Source of the DNA: Comamonadaceae bacterium UBA4962
GTDB taxonomy: Bacteria; Pseudomonadota; Gammaproteobacteria; Burkholderiales; Burkholderiaceae_C
Direction of reading: 5' to 3'
Assembly: GCA_002397315.1 (NCBI GenBank)
Contig: DHAE01000013.1
Span: 113,713-126,746, forward strand
DNA: 13,034 bases
Below the pieces are notes generated by a model. It had not been told where the DNA came from, ran no database searches, and saw only the letters and a program-made list of their open reading frames with translations. Position 1 is the first letter of the stretch. Every line of letters starts with the position of its first letter. Below are positions 6,003 through 13,034 of the stretch, in pieces. Both the position numbers and the translations under genes were made by a program.

Positions 6003-6566
6003 ATGGCAACAGAGAAACAGAAGATGCTGGCCGGCGAGCTCTACCACGCCGGCGACCCCGAGCTGCAGGCCGACATGGCCGCCGCGCAGCGCTGGATGGC
6101 CCGCTACAACGATACCGCGGCGCGCGTCGGGCTCGACAGGGCCGCGCGCCACCGCCTGCTGGCCGAGGGGCTGGGTACGGCGGGGGAGGGCGCCGTGGTG
6201 CGTCCGCCGTTCCACTGCGACTACGGCTACAACATCCACCTGGGCGCGGGCGTGTTCCTGAACTTCAACTGCGTCATCCTGGACGTGGTGGAGGTGCACA
6301 TCGGCGACGGCACGCAGATCGGCCCCAGCGTGCAGATCCTGACCGCGGACCATCCACGCGATGCGCAGACCCGCGCGACGGGCGCGGAATTCGGCCGCCC
6401 CGTGCGCATCGGGCGCGACGTGTGGATCGGCGGCGGAGCCATCCTGCTGCCCGGGGTGACGGTGGGCGACGGCGCCTTGATCGGCGCGGGCAGCGTGGTC
6501 ACGCGCGACGTGCCGGCGGGGGCCACGGTCGTCGGCAATCCCGCCCGCGTGCTGCCTGCGCGCTGA
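6003..6566 (+). CDS. Maltose/galactoside-type sugar O-acetyltransferase
   Basis: A 187-residue cytoplasmic enzyme of the Maa/LacA/NodL group, which transfers acetyl from acetyl-CoA to a sugar hydroxyl. Residues 4-58 form the N-terminal Mac helical domain (KQKMLAGELYHAGDPEL, then RWMARYN). Residues 62-185 form a left-handed beta-helix of hexapeptide repeats, for example IHLGAGVFLN, VHIGDGTQIG, VWIGGGAILL and ALIGAGSVVT. The likely catalytic His is His117 in TADHP, equivalent to His115 of LacA. The C-terminal GNPARVL closes the acetyl-CoA site. Length is typical (about 185-200). The start at 6003 fits the family but has only TAGG upstream. It converges on the ABC exporter gene with 37 bases between stops. 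The natural acceptor sugar cannot be read from sequence. Confidence 0.93.
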   Translation: MATEKQKMLAGELYHAGDPELQADMAAAQRWMARYNDTAARVGLDRAARHRLLAEGLGTAGEGAVVRPPFHCDYGYNIHLGAGVFLNFNCVILDVVEVHIGDGTQIGPSVQILTADHPRDAQTRATGAEFGRPVRIGRDVWIGGGAILLPGVTVGDGALIGAGSVVTRDVPAGATVVGNPARVLPAR

Positions 6567-6603
6567 GCGCCCGCGCCCGGCGGGGCGCAGCGCAGGGCAG
6601 GGT

Positions 6604-8448
<1,845 letters not shown>

Positions 8449-8592
8449 GGGGTGGTCTCGCTCCTGGTGAGTCGCAATGGTAGGCGGGGTCGGCGACACG
8501 CGTGCGGCTGGGGCCAATCCAAGGCGCTGTAGGCCGGAACCCCGATTTCGCGCCGTGTACCCCACGATGCAGCGGCCTACGGTCGGGTTGCC

Positions 8593-8598
8593 TAGAAT
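8593..8598 (+). promoter_or_regulatory. Possible -10 of the ArsB-type gene
   Basis: TAGAAT (8593-8598, five of six consensus bases) lies in the divergent 253-base gap between the exporter and the permease. It would give a leader of about 97 bases. I see no good -35 at the usual distance. Confidence 0.35.
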
Positions 8599-8687
8599 CC
8601 GCGTCCGGCAGCAGGAGCCCCTTTCTGCGCACGCCGAACCACTACAGCGCACCGCGGCGCCCCTGCAGGCCGTCCGCGCGCAAGAAA

Positions 8688-8701
8688 GGAAAGTGCTTTC
8701 C
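8688..8701 (+). promoter_or_regulatory. Inverted repeat over the ArsB ribosome binding site
   Basis: GGAAAG (8688-8693) and CTTTCC (8696-8701) are complementary and sit immediately before ATG 8702. The likely Shine-Dalgarno AAGGA (8686-8690) is half buried in the left arm. As a hairpin it would close as 5 bp (GGAAA/TTTCC) around GTGC. It could lower translation unless opened by ribosomes, temperature or a ligand. Confidence 0.4.
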
Positions 8702-9973
8702 ATGAACATGGCCCATCCCGGCTGGACCTGGGGCGTGATCGCCCTGGCCACCGCCGCCGTCATTCTGCGGCCCGCGCGCATTCCCGAGGCCGTGTGGGCC
8801 ATGGGGGGCGCGTTGGTGCTCGCGGTGGCCGGCCTGCTGCCCTGGCGGGAGGCCTGGACGGGCGTGCTGCGCGGGCACGACGTCTACCTGTTCCTGGCAG
8901 GAATGATGCTGTTGTCGGAAATGGCGCGCCGCGAGGGCGTGTTCGACTGGCTCGCGGCCGGGGCGGCCCGCCGCGCCCGGGGTTCCGGCGAACGGCTTTT
9001 CGCCTGGGTGTTCGGTGTGGGCGTGTTGGTCACGGCCCTGCTCTCCAACGATGCCACGGCGGTGGTGCTCACCCCCGCGGTGATCGCGGTGGCGCGGGCG
9101 GCCGGCGCCACGCCGCTGCCCTACCTCTTCATCTGCGCGTTCGTGGCGAACGCCGCGAGCTTCGTGCTGCCGATCTCCAACCCGGCGAACCTGGTGCTGT
9201 GGGGGGGCGGACGGATGCCGTCGCTGCCGCACTGGATCGCGATGTTCGGTCTGCCGTCGGTGGCGGCCATCGGGATGACCTACCTGGTGCTGCGCTGGCG
9301 CTTCCGCGGGGAGATCGACCGGCCGGTGGCCGTGGAAGTTCGGGCGCATCCCCTGGGCATGGGCGGGCGCCTGGCCGCTGCGGGGCTCGGGATGTCGGCC
9401 CTGGTGCTGATGGGCTGCGCATGGTGGCGCGTTCCGCTGGGCGCCCCCACACTGGGCGCGGCGCTGCTGACGCTGGTGCTGCTGCGCATCGGCTGCGGCC
9501 ATGCCTTGGTGCCGGTGCTGCGGTCCGTGTCCTGGGGCGTGTTGCCGCTGGTGGCGGGGCTGTTCGTGTTCGTGCAGGCCCTGGAGGTGACGGGCGTGGT
9601 GGGCCGCCTGGCGCACCTTCTGGCACAGAGCGCTGCCGCCGCGCCGCTGGCCGCCGGGCCGGCCGTGGGCGCTTTGCTGGGCGTGGCCACCAACCTGGTC
9701 AACAACCTGCCCGCCGGCCTGCTCGCGGGGGCGGCGCTGCAGTCCGCGCAGGTGGCCGAGCCCGTGCGCGCCGCAGCGCTCATCGGCATCGACCTCGGCC
9801 CCAACCTCTCCATCACCGGCTCCCTGGCGACGCTGCTGTGGCTGGCAGCGCTGCGTCGCGCGGGCATCGAGGTCGGGGCCGGACAGTTCCTCCGGGTAGG
9901 AGCCTGGGTGATGCCGCCGGCCCTGGCGGCCGCGCTTCTCGTATCGATGGGGATGTCGGCGCTGACGGGTTGA
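8702..9973 (+). CDS. ArsB-type (ion transporter superfamily) membrane permease
   Basis: A 423-residue inner-membrane protein of the ArsB/SLC13-like ion transporter superfamily, about the length of ArsB (429), with roughly ten to twelve hydrophobic segments. Family hallmarks: SNDATAVVLTP (115-125) in the first half, the SNPANLVLW re-entrant motif (159-167), NLVNNLPAGL (331-340) in the second half and IDLGPNLSITGSLATLLW (363-380), which closely parallels the C-terminal DLGP...GSLATLLWL signature of arsenite pump ArsB. The likely role is arsenite/antimonite or other anion efflux, driven by the membrane potential. ATG 8702 is chosen because of AAGGA upstream and a family-like start; a second ATG lies at 8708. 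No arsR, arsC, arsA or arsH is nearby, so the substrate is uncertain. Confidence 0.88.
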   Translation: MNMAHPGWTWGVIALATAAVILRPARIPEAVWAMGGALVLAVAGLLPWREAWTGVLRGHDVYLFLAGMMLLSEMARREGVFDWLAAGAARRARGSGERLFAWVFGVGVLVTALLSNDATAVVLTPAVIAVARAAGATPLPYLFICAFVANAASFVLPISNPANLVLWGGGRMPSLPHWIAMFGLPSVAAIGMTYLVLRWRFRGEIDRPVAVEVRAHPLGMGGRLAAAGLGMSALVLMGCAWWRVPLGAPTLGAALLTLVLLRIGCGHALVPVLRSVSWGVLPLVAGLFVFVQALEVTGVVGRLAHLLAQSAAAAPLAAGPAVGALLGVATNLVNNLPAGLLAGAALQSAQVAEPVRAAALIGIDLGPNLSITGSLATLLWLAALRRAGIEVGAGQFLRVGAWVMPPALAAALLVSMGMSALTG

Positions 9974-10120
9974 CGGCGGCACGGCGATACGCCGGGCCGG
10001 GGCCGATACGTCATGCCACTCCCTCGAGCCCTGAGAAGGCAAGGCGTTGGCTATGGAGTCTGGGTAAGTGATCGTTACAAAAAAACGCAAATCGCCGGGG
10101 TTGGGCGAAACGTCGCGCGG

Positions 10121-10133
10121 TTGACGCTATCCT
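10121..10133 (+). promoter_or_regulatory. Weak promoter-like sequence before the GGDEF-EAL gene
   Basis: The 220-base gap 9974-10193 holds no gene I can support. TATCCT (10128-10133) could be a -10, about 60 bases before the start codon. TTGACG (10121-10126) looks like a -35 but has no -10 at the right distance, and TTGGGC (10101-10106) is 21 bases from TATCCT. A near-inverted repeat GTAAGTGATCGTTAC at 10063-10077 could be an operator. None is firm. Confidence 0.25.
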
Positions 10134-10193
10134 CAGCGTTTCACCGCCCCTGCCGCCGTGTGTCGGCACCGCGCGCCTTCCGCCCCTTCCGCC

Positions 10194-13034
10194 ATGTCCT
10201 ATTCTTCCGCCCAGCGACCGCGCTTCCGGTCCTCCTGGCCGCAGGTGGCTGCGGTGGCCGCGGGGCTGGCCGTCGGTGCGTTGCTGTGGCAGTGGCAGCA
10301 GGCCTCCGTGGAGGCCATCGCGCGGGACCGGTTCGTGCGCAAGGCCGCGGAGGCCACCCAGGCGCTGCAGGCGCGGGTCGACAACTACCTGGGCCTGCTC
10401 ACCGGGGTGCGCAGCATGTTTCTCGCCAACCCCGATCTGCGCCGCGCGGATTTCGAGAACGCGTTGCGCGAGCTTCGGCTGGGGACGCACTACGCCGGAA
10501 TCTTCAATATCTCCTTCGCTCGGCATGTGGTGCGAGCCGATCTGGCGGCGTTCGAGCGGCGCGTCGCGGCGGATCCGTCCCTCGGCCCCAGGGGCCTGCC
10601 CGGGTTCGTCGTGCGTCCCGAGGGGGACCGGCCGGAATACTTCATCGCCGACTACGTGTGGCCCCGATCCGGCAACGAGGCGGTAATCGGCCTGGACGTG
10701 GGGGCGACGCCAGCGACGATGGAGTCCGTGCGCTACAGCCGCGACAGCGGTACCGCCATCGCTTCCGCGCCCTTCGACCTGTTCCAGGTGGCCGAGCACC
10801 GCACGGCGTTCAGCCTGCGCCTGCCGGTGTTCCTGGATGCGGACAACGCGGGGCGCCAGTACATCGGCTCGGTGGCCGCATCGGTTCGCTTCCACGATCT
10901 CGTGCGCGCGCTGCGCGACGAAGGCCGCCTGGGCGGGTTGCTGATGGGCGTGGACGACCTGGGCTCGGTGCGGGGGCTGCAGCCCGTTCGAACCTGGACG
11001 CTGCTGCCGCTGCACGCCGGCTCCGCGGCGCCGGGCCGGCAGGACTACGAGCGCGAACTGCAGATCCATGACCGGCGCTGGAAAGTCACCTTCCTGTCCG
11101 AAGGCTCTTTCCTTTCACCGGCCGAGCGGGCCCTGCCGTGGGCCGTGGCCGCGGGCGGGGCGCTGGCGACCTGGCTGATTGCGCTGCTGGTGGGTGCATT
11201 CCGGCGCAGATGGCGCAGGCGACGGACGGACGACTCCTTCCGGGCACTCTTCGACCAGGCCGCCATGGGGGTGGCGCAGGTGGACACCGCGACCCGCCGC
11301 TTCGTGCGGGCGAACGACTGCTTCTGCGAGATCCTGGGCTACACGCCCCACGAACTGTCGGGCCTCACGGTGCGCGACGTGACCCACCAGGACGACATGG
11401 CGGAGACCGAAGCGGTGATCGATCGCGTGGCGGCCGGCGAGCACATGGAGCAGCGTTACGAGAAGCGCTACATCCACAAGGACGGGCGCCTGGTCTGGGT
11501 GGAGCTGCGGCTCGCGCCGATGCGGGGCGATGACGTGCCGCCGGGACAGCACATCGCGGTGGTGCAGGACATCACCGAGCGCAAGCGCATGGAAGAGGCG
11601 CAGCGCACCAGCGAGGCGCGCCTGCGGCAGATCCTGTACCGCCTGCCGGTGGGCCTGTGCCTCGTCTCGCCCGACGGGACGCTGGGCTTCCGCAACGAGC
11701 GCTTCGATCAGATCTGCCGCCATGCGGACGGCGCGGCCCCCACCCTGCGGGACTGGTGGAGCCTCGTGCTGCCCGAGCCGGCACAGCGGGACCATGCCGT
11801 GGCGCAGTGGGAGGCCGCCCGCGAGGCGGCGCGCAGCGGCGACGGCACGATCGCGCCACGCGAATACGCGATCACCTGTGGCGATGGGTCGGTGCGCGCG
11901 GTCGATATGGCGGGCGTGCTGCTCGACGGCACCTGCCTCGTCACGCTGGTGGACTTGAGCCAGCACAAGGCCGCCCAGGAAGAGATCCATTACCTCGCCT
12001 ACTACGATCCGCTCACCCAGTTGCCGAACCGCCGTCTGCTCGTAGACCGGCTGCAGCAGGCGCTGGCCGACAGCGTGCGGCGGGGCCGCTGTGGCGCCGT
12101 GCTGATGCTGGATCTGGACAACTTCAAGACGCTCAACGAAACCCAGGGGCACGAGCGTGGCGACATGCTGCTGCGCCAGGTGGCGCAGCGGCTGTGCGGT
12201 TGCGTGCAGGGCGAAGACACCGTGGCGCGGCACGGCGGCGACGAATTCGTGGTCGTACTGGAAGATCTGGGCCAGAGCCCGGAGGGTGCCGCCGCGCGGG
12301 CCGAGGAGGCGGGGCAGAAGATCCTGTCCGCGATGCGGCACCCGTTCCTGCTGGAGGGCGAGCCGCGCCACACCACGCTCAGCATGGGCGTGACCATCTT
12401 CCAGGGAGCACGCGAAACGGTGGACGAGCTGCTGCAGCGCACCGACCTCGCCATGTACCAGGCCAAGGCCAGCGGCCGCAACACGCTGCGCTTCTACGAT
12501 CCGCAGATGCAGGCCTCGGTGGCCGCGCGCGCGGCGCTGGAATCGGACCTGCGCGACGGCCTGGGCCGGGGGGAGTTCGAGCTGTTCTACCAGCCGCAGG
12601 TGGACCATGGCCGCATCGTCGGCGCCGAGGCGCTGCTGCGCTGGCGGCATCCGGTGCGCGGGTTCGTCTCGCCGGGGGAGTTCATCCCGCTGGCGGAAGA
12701 GACCGGCCTCATCCTGCCCCTGGGGGAGTGGGTGCTGGGCGCCGCCTGCGAACGCCTGGCGCGCTGGGCCCGCGATCCGGTGCTGGCGCAGCTGGACCTG
12801 TCCGTGAACGTGAGCGCCCGGCAGTTCCGCCAGGGCGGCTTCGTGGGCCAGGTGCTGGCCGCGCTGACGGGCTCGGGCGCCGAAGGCCGGCGCCTGAAGC
12901 TCGAGATGACCGAAAGCCTGTTGCTGCAGGACCTGGAGGACACGATCGACAAGATGCAGCAGTTGCGGGCTTATGGCGTCTGCTTCTCGCTCGACGATTT
13001 CGGCACCGGTTACTCGTCGCTGGCCTACCTCAAG
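10194..13034 (+). CDS. Membrane CHASE-PAS-PAS-GGDEF-EAL cyclic-di-GMP protein (3' end outside window)
   Basis: The first 947 residues of a cyclic-di-GMP turnover protein; the frame is open to the right edge. Order: TM helix (about 14-34); periplasmic CHASE sensor (about 65-250, with YFIADYVWPRSGNEAVIGLD); TM helix (about 313-336); PAS/PAC (about 349-465); second, weaker PAS (about 477-598); GGDEF (about 600-760) with intact GGDEF at 681-685; and EAL from about 785. Glu812 begins the EAL motif, Asn872 lies in SVNVSARQF, Glu904 and Glu907 in EMTES and Asp934-Asp935 in DDFGTGYSS, so both catalytic sites look complete as far as visible. The I-site RxxD reads QGED, so product inhibition is probably lost. 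ATG 10194 has no clear Shine-Dalgarno; GTG 10158 is an alternative. Ligand and net activity are unknown. Confidence 0.93.
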   Translation, partial: MSYSSAQRPRFRSSWPQVAAVAAGLAVGALLWQWQQASVEAIARDRFVRKAAEATQALQARVDNYLGLLTGVRSMFLANPDLRRADFENALRELRLGTHYAGIFNISFARHVVRADLAAFERRVAADPSLGPRGLPGFVVRPEGDRPEYFIADYVWPRSGNEAVIGLDVGATPATMESVRYSRDSGTAIASAPFDLFQVAEHRTAFSLRLPVFLDADNAGRQYIGSVAASVRFHDLVRALRDEGRLGGLLMGVDDLGSVRGLQPVRTWTLLPLHAGSAAPGRQDYERELQIHDRRWKVTFLSEGSFLSPAERALPWAVAAGGALATWLIALLVGAFRRRWRRRRTDDSFRALFDQAAMGVAQVDTATRRFVRANDCFCEILGYTPHELSGLTVRDVTHQDDMAETEAVIDRVAAGEHMEQRYEKRYIHKDGRLVWVELRLAPMRGDDVPPGQHIAVVQDITERKRMEEAQRTSEARLRQILYRLPVGLCLVSPDGTLGFRNERFDQICRHADGAAPTLRDWWSLVLPEPAQRDHAVAQWEAAREAARSGDGTIAPREYAITCGDGSVRAVDMAGVLLDGTCLVTLVDLSQHKAAQEEIHYLAYYDPLTQLPNRRLLVDRLQQALADSVRRGRCGAVLMLDLDNFKTLNETQGHERGDMLLRQVAQRLCGCVQGEDTVARHGGDEFVVVLEDLGQSPEGAAARAEEAGQKILSAMRHPFLLEGEPRHTTLSMGVTIFQGARETVDELLQRTDLAMYQAKASGRNTLRFYDPQMQASVAARAALESDLRDGLGRGEFELFYQPQVDHGRIVGAEALLRWRHPVRGFVSPGEFIPLAEETGLILPLGEWVLGAACERLARWARDPVLAQLDLSVNVSARQFRQGGFVGQVLAALTGSGAEGRRLKLEMTESLLLQDLEDTIDKMQQLRAYGVCFSLDDFGTGYSSLAYLK

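Noticed and set aside
5120..6004. One long minus-strand gene covering the DUF3309 region and the 5513 ORF
   Set aside because: Only the last 52 residues look like protein; the upstream part is low-complexity Arg/Ala-rich translation opposite a better supported + strand gene.
5323..6261. 312-codon + strand frame overlapping both the 5513 ORF and the acetyltransferase start
   Set aside because: The translation is Arg/Ala/Trp-rich out-of-frame sequence and it runs into a clear hexapeptide-repeat enzyme in another frame.
8477..8701. Upstream extension of the ArsB-type gene, and of the exporter on the other strand
   Set aside because: The extra residues do not resemble either family, and convincing ribosome sites precede the shorter starts.
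9974..10193. Cyclic-di-GMP riboswitch before the GGDEF-EAL gene
   Set aside because: The conserved GEMM core bases are absent; only loose inverted repeats are present.

Overview
The window is high-GC bacterial DNA (roughly two thirds G+C by eye). It carries the translation-gene order rplT-pheS-pheT-ihfA-merR followed by tRNA-Pro(GGG), and its protein sequences look like those of Comamonadaceae. A perfect plant-inducible-promoter (PIP) box ahead of a small secretion-like gene narrows the guess to a plant-associated Acidovorax/Paracidovorax-type organism with a group II Hrp type III secretion system. The placement rests on sequence feel and gene order, not on a database search.

Layout. Positions 1-4787 are a housekeeping block on the + strand: the 3' part of rplT, a strong terminator with a possible pheS promoter superimposed on it, pheS, a long stem-loop, pheT, ihfA (joined to pheT by a TGATG overlap) and a MerR-family regulator. 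Positions 4773-4934 hold tRNA-Pro(GGG) with its own TATAAT promoter and a textbook terminator. Positions 4935-6002 are an accessory-looking gap: a minus-strand terminator, a 52-residue DUF3309-type membrane peptide on the minus strand, and a divergent 141-residue Pro/Ser/Ala-rich ORF. That ORF is preceded by a correctly spaced PIP box, a YANNNT -10 element and a Shine-Dalgarno sequence. Positions 6003-8448 hold a maltose/galactoside-type O-acetyltransferase (+) converging on a fused ABC exporter (-). Positions 8702-9973 hold a stand-alone ArsB-type permease, divergent from the exporter. From 10194 to the right edge runs a large membrane-bound CHASE-PAS-PAS-GGDEF-EAL protein, cut off inside its EAL domain.

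How the genes work together. PheS and PheT form the phenylalanyl-tRNA synthetase heterotetramer, and IHF-alpha is half of the IHF nucleoid protein. Synthetase plus ihfA is a classical growth-linked operon. The genes after the tRNA look like independent units: sugar acetylation, export, anion (arsenite-type) efflux and cyclic-di-GMP signalling.

The most interesting signal is the small ORF at 5513-5938. Promoter architecture, N-terminal composition and an N-terminal shift in codon use all point to an HrpX-regulated type III secreted protein with no family I recognise.
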